Below are positions 52,545 through 64,000 of a stretch of 64,000 nt of DNA, in pieces (the stretch's first letter is position 1; each line of letters begins with the position of its first letter). The notes under the pieces were generated by a model that was not told the DNA's origin, searched no databases, and saw nothing but the letters and a program-made list of their open reading frames with translations. The stretch lies in the NCBI GenBank assembly GCA_000827265.1, contig KN834765.1, forward strand, positions 389,590-453,589, given 5' to 3'. The position numbers were made by a program, and so were the translations under genes. This DNA is from Collybiopsis luxurians FD-317 M1 (taxonomy: Eukaryota > Basidiomycota > Agaricomycetes > Agaricales > Omphalotaceae).

Positions 52545-55500
52545 ATGGGACGAGGAAAGCACAACAAGAATAATGGCAACCCTAGGGGAGGATCTTGGAC
52601 ACCCAGAGGTTCAATTCACCACGACGGTCGAGGATCCGGAGGGCGGGGAAGAGGAAGAGGAGGACCTCGACCAGGCAGAGGAGGCTATATTCCTTCGAGC
52701 GACACGGATTTTATCTTGCAAGTTTGGGACAGGAGTACGAATTTCGGCCGTCATTTTATCGTCGGCTGGACTTATATCTGCGCTCTTTCTAGGTGACCAG
52801 GTCCATAATCCTTATTCATCTCCTCGGGGTCGAGGGCGAGGAAGAGGGGGAGGTATTGGCTCAACTCCTGAAAGAAACGACTCTATACCTTCTTCAAGAG
52901 GCTGGGGATCGGGATCTTCTGCAAATCGCGGTAGGGGTCGCGGGCGTGGCGGCTACGATAGCCCAAGAGCTGGGCACAATTCCAAACCCCTTAACCCTAA
53001 CGCCCCGCTGTCAATGCTGTTAAGACCGCTTTTAAGACCGGTAACCTTTGTTCCAGCGATACATAATAGATTCCTCTTCCAAGCCGAAGAAGAACTGATC
53101 CAGCCTATCGTGGAGGCAGCTGGTACGTTACAGGAGAAGTCTTCCCTATTTGAACGATTTCTGAGTGATTGTCGTGTCCAGGGGACGAAGAACAAAGTCA
53201 TATTCCAACTGCAGATCGGGTCGCCCGTTTGTTCAGCGGTAACTTCCGTCCTCCAGAACCAGACTTTGAAGGCTCCAACGAAAATTCGGAAGATCAATTA
53301 CCTTCAATCGATTTTGCGGACATTGGAAAGTTCCAGGAAGAAGTGGATCTCATTGCTTCTGAAATTGTCGCGAACTCAGGACGTAAAGAATCTGCTAATG
53401 AGCAGGTGGTCAAGGAGACATTCACAGGTAAAATCAAGAAGCCCAGTGTCGAGGAACAAAACTCTGACCCAATGGACGTGCCTCCTCCCCGTTCAATGGA
53501 CACCTCTGTAGATTCAGTCGTAGATGATCCTGATAGTCTCGTTAGAGATTCCACTGCGCAGACCACGTCTGTAGCTATCACCGACAGTCATACATTGAAT
53601 ATTCCAGATGCAAAAACTGATATCAGCAATATTTCTACCGCCATGCAGTCTATCACAATCGAACGCGAGGAGCCTATAGAAGAAAAACCTGTCTTTTTTG
53701 TCGACGTCCAACCGTCTACGTTTCAGAATAATCAAATCCCTGTTTTCGATTCAAACTCTGACCCCAACCTTGAATCGGCGGTCCCAGATGATGGCGACGT
53801 TGTCGTATACGTTGCGCCCCTCCCTCGGGCGGGCAGATCTGCAATCCACACGCCTATAGAAGAACATCTAGAACCTGCCGAAATCAGAACGACCTCGGTC
53901 TTGACCGGTTTGCCCATTGGAATGTCGGTTCCTATCCCCGGTCCGGCTCCGGTTGTTGACTCGATATCATTTTCTTTCAACTCTGGATTAGGCGCAGCTT
54001 CTGTAGACGCGGAAGGAGGATCGAAGGCTGAAATTAGCTCCCACAAACCTCCCGTGTTCAAGGGAAACAGACACACCCCCGCCAGACTAAAATCCCGCCA
54101 AAGAAATCAGTGGGCGGTCAAACACCGTCAGCAAAAGAGGCTTACGAACTCGTCATTTGCTTCTCGAGGTGCAGATGTTTCCGAAGCGCAGTTGTTCAAT
54201 TGGAAAAGGGACCCTAGAATGGATGAGCGAAGACGCGGGGACTCTGATGTTGATTGGGGAGAAGATGATGATGACGACGACAATTGGGAGGACGACAAAG
54301 AAGACTCGGAAGTTAGAGTTGGCCTGAACGGTACTCTTGAGGTCGTCGCGAGTGCTCGTAGAGGAGGCCTTGGAGCTGCAGAAGGAATGGACGTCGATCC
54401 AGAACTAGAACTTGACGTGGAAGCGATGAGACGATTCGCGCAAGGGATGGGTCCCAGTGGGAGCAGACATGTTACGATGGATGATCTGGAGGACGAGAGG
54501 AGAATACGAGAGGAAGATGAAGATATCGGTGATAGCAGTGACGAAGAAAGTGATGACGATGACGATGAAGATGAAGGTGAAGAAGGCATTATGGATTTCG
54601 AGGAACGGATGTTAATTTCGGAACCTCAAGACGAAGACGAAATTCTTTTAGATGACGAGGAGTCTTCCGATGACGATGACGACGACGATCAGAGTCCCAA
54701 GTCAAGTTTCCAGGCGCGACTCGACCGTCTTCGGAAAGGGTCTCAGAGTAAGGACAAAGGAAAAGGAAAAGCAGTAGATATCGACGAAGATTCGGAGGAC
54801 GAAGAAGATAGTTGGGATCGGAATCGAAGTTGGGCTGAGGAAGACGATGATTTCATTGCTCATATACATGTAAGTCCGCCATTTGCGGAGTATCGATCAT
54901 TTCACATTCTATACATTCTGTACAGGATATCTTGGATGAAAATAAGGACATCATCAATAGCAGGGACAGGAAAGCAAGAAAAGAAGTGTTCCAAGCTGTT
55001 TACAATGGAGATTTTGAAGACGAGGATACGTGGAAGCCTGCACGTACGTGTATATTTTTCCTCTTCTAGAGTAGTGATAAAGCTAACTTAATATCGTAGG
55101 AAAAGCGAAAGACAAGGACAAGGACCTCCCTCCTGAACTGGCCGAGCTCTGGAAGAAAGACCGAGCTAAGAAGGCTCTGTTTAGGCAAGAACGTGAACTC
55201 GCCCGACTTGCAGCCGCCGCGGACCCTCTCACCCCAAAGAAAGGTGGCAAAAAGGGCAAGAAAGCCATGCTCGCTGCCGCCAAACTTGATCCGACAATCA
55301 CAGTCCTTCCAAATAGAGTGATCGATTTCACCACCCTCGTCCAACAAATCTATCGTTTCATCGATGACATTGGCGGTCCCAATACAATGTCCCTCCCACC
55401 GGCGAACAAGCACACGAGGAAAGACATACACGAGTTGGCGAATGCATTCGGATTGAAGAGTCAGAGCAAGGGCGGTGGAAAAGCGAGATATACGACATTG

Positions 55501-55883
55501 ATCAAAACGACAATGACTGGAGTTAAGGTGAATAAGAAGAAGGTGGCGAAGATTGTCAGGCAAGCAGGCTTAGGGGGGGGAGACTTTGGCGGATCAGATA
55601 ATTGGAAAAAATTTGCTGAACAGAGTAAGGCGAGGAAGGGTATGCCGAGACATAAGGAGGGAGAAGAAGTTGGAAAGGTATACTTAGTTTTATCCTGGTG
55701 TTTTTCATTGCTGATGGTTTCTGCTAGACTGCTCCCAAAATCAGCGAAGCTAATATCGGATTTAGGATGCTAGCCTCGATGGGCTGGTCGGAAGGCGACT
55801 CGGTCGGCCTCAGCGGTGGATTGCAAAACCCTCTTACCGCCGTCATCAAAAACACCAAATTGGGTCTTGGGGCAACGAAATAA
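52545..55883 (+). CDS. SQS1: G-patch/R3H protein Sqs1 (Pfa1-type)
   Basis: Starts MGRGKHNKNNGNPRGGSWTP, followed by RG/RGG-rich runs. A long acidic middle (Asp/Glu/Ser runs, 54250-54720) precedes KDKDKDLPPELAELWKKDRA and an R3H-like block (IYRFIDDIGGPNTMSLPPAN, then KHTRKDIHELANAFGLKSQS). The C-terminus is a G-patch (ISEANIGFRMLASMGWSEGD, then GLSGGLQNPLTAVIKNTKLG with LG at the end). This is the layout of yeast Sqs1/Pfa1, which activates the helicase Prp43 through its G-patch in splicing and ribosome assembly. About 1,000 residues. Introns at about 52737-52796, 53130-53180, 54870-54926, 55043-55100 and 55678-55729. No sign of truncation. Confidence 0.9.
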
Positions 55884-56101
55884 TCAGATTATCGAGAGTT
55901 GTAAAAGCTTGCGGACCTCTCACTTTGGTAGAAAAATAGTACACACAATATATTGGTAGACTACGCTAACTGTATAACTCAGTTTGCATAAAAAAAGTCC
56001 GCACCGAGCAAAGGTAAGCAAAATTAGGTGAATGCATTCAGAAAAAAAATGCAAGCAGCAAGATAAACGACTGAATAGGAGGTGAGGAGACAGTGCGACA
56101 T

Positions 56102-56991
56102 TTAGTTAGTTTCCTCAGCAGCTTTCATTTCCTCTCTAAGGGGAGCCTTCTCATCGATTATATAAACCGGTGGAGCGACGAAGATCTCCTCAGCATCGTG
56201 CTGGTTGGGGACGGGGACATAGTGAGTTTCTTCCTCATTATCCTCACCCCTGATGGCACGATACGAGACGACGGTAAGAGCCCAGAACATTCTGAGAAGA
56301 ACGCCGAGACCACAGCCTGTTTAACGACGTATCATTTAGTTGATCATCACTTATGTCAGATCCCAACTGAGACTTACCGAGAACAAAAGCAACGGCACGA
56401 CCTTCCCAAGGGCCGAGGGTCATGAGCGCAAAGTGAACACGTTTCATGAAGGATCCAGAGCGAGGGAAGTGGCCTGAATGATGTTTATGGTGCTTGTGGT
56501 GATGGGAAGGCACTTCTGGTACATGAATCATCTTCCCGTCACCGACGTAGGGCTTGTGAAGCTTCTCAAGCTCACTGGGAGTACCATGGAAAGGCAAAAT
56601 ATGAACTTCTCCGACATGAGCCCCTTTGCCATCATGAGAATGAGAGTAGACGAATTCGGTCTGGATAAGAGGCATTCCAAGAGCTTGTCGAAGAGAGTTG
56701 GACATCTCAACGGCCTTCTGGCGGAATCGAGCGCCAGCACATCCACGATGACTTCCCTGCTGGAACTTGGGTTCTACGGTGTTGAGTTTGATGGACTGGA
56801 TATGCGCCACACTCTCGCTATTGGAACCCGATTGAGGGTTTAAACCTCCCTCAGGTCCAACAACGACAAGACGCAAAGGGCTGGCATTGACCTGGACTGT
56901 AAAAAAAGCAATGAGATTATTAGAATCTTAAATTTGCAGAGAACGTACGGAGGCCAGCACCGGCAAGAATAAGAAGAGCAGAAAGTTTCAT
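56102..56991 (-). CDS. Single-pass membrane protein of unknown function
   Basis: Begins with a signal peptide (MKLSALLILAGAGLR) split by the first intron. The luminal or outer part has a His-rich stretch (PSHHHKHHKHHSG) and motifs LRLVVVGPEGGLNPQSG, CAGARFRQKAVEMSNSLRQA and PFHGTPSELEKLHKPY. A membrane span (WEGRAVAFVLG joined by an intron to CGLGVLLRMFWALTVVS) is followed by an acidic tail (EDNEEETHYVPVPNQHDAEE). Type I membrane topology is likely. I do not recognise a family with known function; the His-rich segment could bind metal. About 260 residues, two introns. Confidence 0.72.
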
Positions 56992-57557
56992 ATACGATTT
57001 TCCTAGTTCTGGTCAAAGAGCCTTTAAGTAGTGTAAACAATAAAAGAAATGGAAAACAGAAGCTCACTGTAGAGTAAATATGGAACAGACGTATACGCTG
57101 TGCTGCGCAGTGGCCAACGCCGAAATTCAAACTCCGATGCTCCTTTTTGGTCAGCACATCGATTGTGACACACCATATCTACAATTGCATACAGCCAAAC
57201 TCACGTCAGACCGCAACTCGGTCAGGCCACCATTCAAAGGGTGCTGCAGTGCTATTTGAATCCAATTGCCAGTACATAACAGATAGATTCGAGGCTACTT
57301 ATCTCTAGTCATAATGCGCTGCTTGGGCGTCCTAAATCATACTAACACTGACAGAACGTAATCTGACACTAAGGCCTATATTGGAATTTTTAATCTGCTA
57401 AGCTGTAGAGACTACTACTAGAGTAATATGGTACATAAAGATCTTGTACATACATAAGATGTTTGCAAGTCCCGAGCTCAGATATTAATTTACCATTAAC
57501 AATAAAATCACAGATACCCGTACATTTCCACATGTAGCATGCATAGATCCCAACCAT
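56992..57557. other. Intergenic region
   Basis: About 565 bases between the start of the membrane-protein gene and the 3' end of the RhoGEF gene, both on the minus strand. AT-rich with no gene seen. Confidence 0.55.
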
Positions 57558-60500
57558 TCACATATCCCACTCTTCCCACATCGCAGCATTTTCGCGTGCA
57601 GTAGGCGTACGTAGCACGCTGGATATCTCTGAAGTTTCTTGCAATGCGACCATCTTTTCTGCAACTGCCTCCTTGTTATCACCCTGGTCGTCTCCTCTTA
57701 CCGCATACAACACAGGCTCATGGCTGTCGGGTGTAGGACCAGCGTACATCATTCGAATATCTTGCCCCTCTATTACTTGAACAATTCGTCCGGTGAGGAT
57801 GTCGCGGATTTCGATAAATTGAGAGGAGAAGAGTAGGACATGGGTCCCTCTTTGAGCGAACGCGTCAATCTTGGATTCCCATTTAATGTAGCCTGAGGAA
57901 CGGCTCGGAGCTCCGTGCTTTGTGATATAGCAGCCGATAGCTGGAGAGATACAGGAAGAGTCAGAACATAAGTAAGATTCTCGCTTTGAAGGAGCGAAAC
58001 TCACTGTCGTAAATCACTAGAAGCTCAGAAGCATCGCTCCGAATGAGCCCTAATGGTCTCGCACTGTCCACCCGAGACTTGAGATTCGCCATTGGCTGAT
58101 TGTTGTTTGCATCTGTAAAGTCCGGTACCACAGTAACTCTACATTTGGCGACGCTGACAATGCAAAGTGAACTGAAATTCTCAGACAGTGAAGTAAATAA
58201 AACTGCTTACTTTGTTGGATCAACAATCAGTATACCTCCACGAGCACAGATTCCAATGGTTTTGACCAGCGCTGTAACGTCGAACGCATCCTTTGGAACA
58301 TAGCCAGGCTAGTCCAATGATTAATTAGACACGACTTCCACTCACACATCCAGAGGGATACCCACATCACCGAAAGGCCTGAAGGAGCTTGTAGATTGCT
58401 TGTGACCGCGCAGCTCTCGTTTCGGGGTTAACATTGCCTCACTGACGTCCACAACTTCGAGTACATGTAGACTCAAAGTCACTTGAAGCAACTTTTTTGC
58501 GGCGTAGACGACTGCAAAAGTGTCTCAGATTTTGGTCGGACGAGCCTATATCTTAGAGAAAAAACGCACTCAAGACGCGCTGTCCAATATGCAAATGCTT
58601 GAAGAATATGACTTCATTTGACACAACCTTTTCCACGGAGCCCGCGAACTCTCTTGGATCGGTGTCACCTTGAGCTATGCGTGCCAACACGTCCAAAGAA
58701 TACGATAACAGAGAGCCATTCGCATGAACGAGGAACTTGTTGAACGTTTTCGATCCCAAGGTCTGCAAGGCAGCCATGGATGTAGGTTGCATGTCTAATA
58801 CTTTGCGGTAATCTAGAGACAACACGAGACGCATTCATTAACGAAAGACAAAGCTTGGATCTGGTACGCACTTTCACGACCGCGGACAGCGACAAATACC
58901 CCAGAAGCACAGGCGACTGCTATGTATTGACGCCCGTCCAAAACTTAAAGCAGAGGGTCAGAAAATAGGATCGTATTTCCCAAGACTATCGAGATCACCA
59001 AAAGGCACGGCAGCGTTAATCCTTCCCGTACTCTTCGTCCCGTTCGAAGAACCTCGGCTCAAGCTGAAAAATTGCTGGGTCACAGTGTCCGGTGCAAAGA
59101 ACTGTGATGGTCAGCACAATGAGCCAGGTATAGAAGGCCATCTCTGCCTACCATATTTCCCTCCTGTCTCACTTTATGCACCGTTATAGCGTCCTCGAAA
59201 AACGCCCGCCATTTCTTGCGTATTGCGTCGCTAGAAGCGTAAAGGGTATATCTACGATTTAATTTACTCGCCGCGTGGTATATTGTGAAAGGATATAATG
59301 TTGTAGACTGGTATAATAGACCGCTAAGAACGCTACCGTCCTTCGGATGCTCTTTGCGTGTTTCCGGAGGAGAGGTAAAGGAACCGAGGCGTAGGAATGA
59401 CAGATATAAAGGCTAACAGAGAGACAAAGATGAAGAGTCGATAGGATGATTAGAAGAACGTGGACATACTCGAGACATCAGCTGGCGTTTAACGACCCCG
59501 TTCGGACGCTGTTCTTCGCGACTCAATAAGACTAGATGCTTACGGTCAATAAATGGACTCAATCCGAGGAATGCAGACATACAATAATTATCCAACAGAG
59601 CGGCAGAAAGGTCGGTCCAACCAGAACCCGACCAACTTGAAGTGACAGAACCCTCTGACCGGTTTCTTCGTGACAGCGGCCCCGAATAAACCAATGTTCT
59701 TCCCTTGTCGTACAAATCCATGTCCTACGAGAGAATGAGGGGGTTTAGGGTCGGATCCTTGATAGACTCTCACAATGATCTCTCCCTTCCGATACACCAA
59801 ACTCTCACACAGCGCCCAAAACTTGACCTTACTTTCTGCAGCCTCGATACCTGGTTGAGTGCTCTTTATGGTATCACTGAGTATTCCAAGGATGATAGGA
59901 AGCGTTTCGAGATCCGGATGCTCGTATTCTTTATCTGTGAGTTTGAGAATCTGCTCCAAGAGAAGGTTGAGACGCGGAAGTCGCGTTACAGGCCTCGAAA
60001 GAAAAGTTATCAGGTCCCGTTTTCGTATTCGCGGGTCTGAAGAAGCGGATTGGATGAACGATTGGTAGGCCGTATTCCGTCGAAGTTCCATTCGATGGCG
60101 CGATTCGGAAAGTGGATAGTGTTTGATGTATGTTTCATACGCAGAACGAAAATCACTTTTGAGGGTGGCTGCACTGAACGTTAGCGGTAGCTCGAGCTTT
60201 AAAGGTGGTTCGCACCATTTAGTATAATATCGGCGATACTCTGGATTAGAGGATGCTGTTCTTGTTGACGGTCGAATAAAGCGCCGAGCATCCGCTGATG
60301 ATGACCTGAGTTTAAAGGTCAATTTTAATCTAATCCTTCCTTAGTTATTGTTGATGGACTGACTGAGAATCTGGCTGAAATTGTGAAAAACCTCGGCGAT
60401 GAAACCCTGGAGTTGGTTTGGATGTATTATCGGAGGCTGGGATTGCATCAAAGGAGTTATGTAAACCTAAGGCATTTAAGTGAGCACGACGAGAAACAAA

Positions 60501-61399
60501 CAGAAAAACTACACACATTCTGGACAGCTTCCAAGTCTGAAACGTACTCTCTCTCCGATTTGAACACCTCGAATATCACAGATTGTCTCTGAACCTCTGT
60601 CTTTCCGAGAGCTTCAATTGCTTCTGGCGGTACGAGTCGATGCCATTCCTGGTCGTTTTCTAAGAGTTTGCCAGACTGAAACCGTAAGAGGCCCTCTTCC
60701 GATGTTAAACTGTTGGGTATACCTTGAGTTAGCTGAATTTAAATGTGGGAAGCGGCGAACGCACGAAACATTGGAGAGCTCTTTACTTAGACGATCTTCC
60801 TCCCCGTGCGACTGGTAATGCTCGATTAGCTGGAAAACAAGAAAGAAAGAATACGTATTCACCTCATTGGATGCTGAGCTGTATCCATCGTCGTCGTAAT
60901 ATAAAGTAGACTGTAATGACAAGCTCGAAGGGTCCCGCTGAAGCCTGATATTCGAAATATCACTTTTCGTTGATTTGTGGCCTGTTGATCGCTGAGATGT
61001 GGATCTATATAGCTGGGGTTCTGGAAAGGCTACCGATGCAGTTGATGTAGCCTGAAGACTAGATACACGGGCTGGGGGACTGAATACATGGGTTGGGGGA
61101 CTGGAAACACGAGTCGGGGTTCGAGAACCGTCTGAAGGCAGGTTTGCGAGCGAGACTGTTCGAGGTCGCACATTATCTGAATTTTCTCCCCAAGGATTTT
61201 GTAGCGCAGAGTAGTGATGGTCATCAGAGAAAGGAGGGGGAGTTACTTCGAATGCCCAGGGTGAATAAGCCCGGGAAGGACTTGGGTTCATTGGCTGTTG
61301 GGCTCCAGGAGGAAGACCGCCTCCCGGAGGAGGCGGGGGTAGGGGCGTCTGGACTGCTAGATGGGGTCGGGAAGGGTGTTGATGTTGATAGGATGACAT
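57558..61399 (-). CDS. Rho guanine nucleotide exchange factor (DH-PH-CNH), Rom2-like
   Basis: A Pro/Ser-rich N-terminus (SRPHLAVQTPLPPPPPGGG) with several Ser/Thr-Pro sites precedes a segment ending EWHRLVPPEAIEALGKTEVQ and RQSVIFEVFKS, the entry to the DH domain. The DH domain shows RIRKRDLITFLSRPVTRLPR and LNLLLEQILKLTDKEYEHPD, typical for Rho-family exchange. A PH region (MDLYDKGRTLVYSGPLSRRN) follows, then a C-terminal CNH domain (VACASGVFVAVRGRESYRKV, LKSRVDSARPLGLIRSDASE, GYIKWESKIDAFAQRGTHVL). This order is that of yeast Rom1/Rom2 and fission yeast Rgf proteins, which activate Rho1 for cell wall integrity at the plasma membrane. Over 1,000 residues with more than ten introns. The end at 57558 (NAAMWEEWDM) fits. 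Confidence 0.87.
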
Positions 61400-61570
61400 T
61401 CAAGTTGATGAAAGAGAAAAGGATAGGCTTAGTTGAAATGATATATGACTTCATGAGAATATATTATTCCGGCATTTGTCCGGTGGGCAATGTCAGTGGC
61501 ACTGCATTCAACACTGACTAGTAACATATCCAAGGGGTATATACTCCGGGTATACTATCTCTCTGCAATT

Positions 61571-63329
61571 CTACGCATCAAACCATCCAGCTCTTGCCAT
61601 CTCATCCGCTAAACCACTCCAACCCCTTTTCCGAGCCTTCCGTCCTGCTACCTCAGTAGCAAATCTGCAACAGTACTCAATTAGTCAAGCACTCAAATAT
61701 GCAATACATACGTACCGCAGGCATTCATCCAGCCTCCACCGTCCCTTGTCATACTCGCTCCAGTTTACAGAATCTTCTTCATGCGCTGACGGTGTAAACG
61801 GTGCACCAGGCAGGATCCGCCTACTCAGAGAGTAGATCATGGAAGCCACAAACGCGTCGGCGGCACCAACTTCATCCACGACTCCATCATCCACGTATTC
61901 CTCTGGGACTTCTGTACACTGCGAGTCATTGCCGTCCTCATCGTCCTCCGCAGAAGACCCATATCGACTGTTTCCCCGCGACCTTGATTTAGATCTGGAG
62001 TCGGAGGAAATATAATCGCTGGGATTGTAGGGGTTGTTGTCTCTAGCGGTGAATGCACTCGAGGAAGGGGTATTGCTCCTTCTGCCCGCCCAAAAGTCAC
62101 TGGCAGTCCTGATGGAGCGGACCTCGTCGGAAGCGGCTGTTTCAGGATGGAGGTGATTAGTTGGACGATGCTGTCCGCGTCGAGGGACCGCAGTAGGGCG
62201 CTCCTCTACCCAACCAGAGCTTTGAAAATATTCCTTTGTAGGAAGAGACAAGGCCGCAGCTCCTTCCGAGCCCCAGTGCGCGACTAATAGAGCATGCTGA
62301 GGAGCAATGGAAATCAACGAGAGAAGAAATTCACGAGGTGTGGTGGCAGAGTTGGGAAAGTGAGCCTGAGCATAGTGCTTGTTGAGGAACAGAACGTCTG
62401 CATGGGGGATCAGCTAGGCAAGTTAATACAAGCAGTCCAAGCGGAGAAAAGAGAGAATTCACTGTACCGCTTCTATGCCTTGACGACTTCTTCTACCTAC
62501 ATCGACGCTGAACACACAGTGACTTCGCCATTTGCGCTCTCGTGCTAATCCTTCCAGCCCAGTGATGTTGCTTAGGGTGGTTTTGACAGATCGTCCTTCG
62601 AAATGAACCCAGTCAAACGGGGCGGGACTGTTGATTATATTTGACGGATGCAAAGGCGGAGAAGAGGGTCCAGCTGAGGCAGATAATGTCGGAGAGGCCG
62701 TTGGGGAATACATGTAATTTTCGGGAGCGAGGAGAGGCCCAAGAAGCCCAACAAACTCCTCGTGGGTTACGTCTAAAGGGGAAAAAAAGGATGAGAGAAT
62801 GTTGAATACGTTATTGGAACACAAGACCTGGTAAAGGGTTGTGGTTTACGATGGTTTTGGTATCATTTTCGGCTGTAAGATGCTTGTAATTTCCAGATCA
62901 AACTTATTTATGTAAGGACGTACTGGCTTGAATAACCCAAGCGGTAGGAACGCCTGAATCTGGCCAAACTTTGCAGTACCGAGTGTTGACACCTTCTTTC
63001 TCTAGTTCTTTTATGAGCATTTGCCCTTCATCATTTCCACCGAGAGAAGCGACGAGAATGGGATCAACTGTGTTTGAAAATTGGGCCAGAAGAGACAGAA
63101 TAGAAGCTGCGGAACCTCCGCGAGTCTTGTCGACGGAATGAGCGCGAACGACGCTGGAAGGCGTCGGATGACACGGTACTAATATATTGTGAGTAAGAAA
63201 CAAAGTTCCAGAGGCCAGAATTCGAAGGGGTTTGGAGGAAGGAGGCACATCCCGCAAAGAATCCTTTCGGAGTTTGGCCATGGATGGTATTAAGCCGCTC
63301 CAACCTTGTAAGCGCCCATCCCGGTTCAT
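61571..63329 (-). CDS. PfkB-family sugar kinase, ketohexokinase-like
   Basis: The N-terminal part has LRILASGTLFLTHNILVPCH, TRGGSAASILSLLAQFS, DPILVASLGGNDEGQMLIKE and LEKEGVNTRYCKVWPDSGVP, typical of the PfkB/ribokinase fold. The C-terminal signature VDEVGAADAFVASMIYSL carries the catalytic Asp (usual form GAGDAF). Between them, after HALLVAHWGSEGAAALS, lies a long disordered insertion rich in Ser, Arg, Asp and Glu (roughly 110 residues, ending VPEEYVDDGV). The enzyme should phosphorylate a sugar or sugar-like alcohol with ATP in the cytosol. Human ketohexokinase is one of the nearer well-known relatives, by memory. About five introns. The last exon ends RAGWFDA at 61571. Confidence 0.82.
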
Positions 63330-63447
63330 TGTCTAACGCGCCGTACAGTTTCAGGACGCGTTCTTCAAAGTTCAACCAAGGTATTTATACAAGTCAATTA
63401 GATATATAAGTACTGGGCTACTTTTCAAGATACCTGCCAAATGTACT

Positions 63448-64000
63448 CTATGACATTTCGACATCTCCATCTTCATCTTCAATCTCCGCTTCTTCATCTA
63501 CCCATTCTGCTTCGTCGCCCTCTTCTTCGCCCTCTCCTGGAGCAGAGGCTTTGATACCCATGCCTTCTAAATTCGCTATCAGCTCCTGCACATGCTCAAG
63601 CAATGGTTTGTCCGGATGTTCCTGGTGCATATGTAACTGCAATCGAAATGAATCAGCAATTACCAAAAGGGTACAGAATCCAAAGCTACCATTTGACATG
63701 TTTCTAATCGATCCCTGGCATCCTTAGCCAGCTCCTCCCAGCCAAGGTCGTCTAGAGTACCATCATTTTCCTTAGCTTGTTCTGCCATGAGATAGTAACA
63801 CCATCCCTCAAGATACCATGCTTCCACCTCCTCGTCGTCAGCTGTCATCACGCCGTGTAAAACCAACAGAGCCGGGGAATACAAGGAGAGTTCAAGAAAC
63901 AGTCTGACTAGACCGAGGCGAGCAGAAATGGGGGGGACTTTTGGGTTATCTGGGATCGTCGTTAGCTAGAGAAGACAATGATTAGACATGATCTACCCAA
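63448..64000 (-). CDS. ACL4: Acl4-like TPR assembly chaperone (partial)
   Basis: Only the C-terminal part is in the window; the gene continues beyond 64000. It encodes a TPR-like region (EVEAWYLEGWCYYLMAEQAK, DDLGWEELAKDARDRLETCQ), then PDKPLLEHVQELIANLEGMG, and an acidic tail (DEEAEIEDEDGDVEMS). An acidic C-terminus after TPR repeats, with this WYLEGWCYYL motif, fits yeast Acl4, the dedicated chaperone of ribosomal protein uL4 (Rpl4). An intron separates the two parts (about 63640-63690). Family call is likely but rests on the C-terminus alone. Confidence 0.7.

Noticed and set aside
52984..53003. Telomere-like CCTTAACCCTAACGCC
   Set aside because: Too short, imperfect and located within the SQS1 coding sequence.
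1..64000. CRISPR arrays, insertion sequences, rRNA genes
   Set aside because: No repeat-spacer structure, transposase motif or rRNA sequence was seen, and a fungal nuclear window is not expected to hold most of these.

Overview
The window is nuclear DNA of a filamentous basidiomycete, most likely an agaricomycete. The genes are closely packed on both strands. Coding regions are cut by many introns of about 50-65 bases with GT-AG ends. The recognisable families are those of higher fungi: ataxin-2/Pbp1, Bub1, Sqt1, Snu66, RNase H2A, APC8, Sqs1, Rom2-type RhoGEF, Acl4. Several further secreted or membrane proteins look like families common in mushroom-forming fungi. There is no rRNA, CRISPR array, complete transposon or clear tRNA gene.

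Layout. 0-9 kb: a spliceosomal J-protein, ataxin-2 and a BUB1-type checkpoint kinase. 9-19 kb: an unknown 767-residue protein, an aldo/keto reductase with an extra N-terminal region, a GPI-type secreted protein, and a divergent pair (Gly/Met/Pro-rich protein and coiled-coil protein). 19-29 kb: intracellular alpha-amylase, acetamidase-type amidase, RMND1/Rmd1-like mitochondrial protein and a secreted lactonase-type propeller. 29-36 kb: Sqt1, an ER protein disulfide isomerase, a TDP2-like phosphodiesterase and a secreted Ser-rich protein. 36-38.5 kb has no gene I can support. 38.5-45 kb: a fungal SLATT two-TM protein, NC2alpha, a lactose-permease-type sugar transporter and a small complex I subunit. 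45-56 kb: Snu66, RNase H2A, APC8/Cdc23 and the G-patch protein Sqs1. 56-64 kb: a membrane protein, a RhoGEF with CNH domain, a PfkB-type kinase and the 3' part of an Acl4-like chaperone.

Most genes are housekeeping genes without a shared pathway. Loose groups are: splicing (DNAJC17-like, Snu66, Sqs1), mitosis (Bub1, APC8), ribosome assembly (Sqt1, Acl4) and carbon or nitrogen use (amylase, sugar transporter, PfkB kinase, amidase). Several pairs are divergent with 60-160 bases between start codons.

The most interesting points are: an ABBA-KEN-ABBA degron cassette inside a kinase-bearing Bub1; very short exons, namely 4 nt in the amylase NHDT motif, 15 and 13 nt across a PDI CGHC site, and an inferred 2-nt exon in a secreted protein; a fungal SLATT effector-like gene with a frame-neutral intron in its first membrane segment; and an aldo/keto reductase joined to about 220 unrecognised residues. 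Exon boundaries were worked out by eye from reading frame and family conservation. They are predictions, not transcript data.
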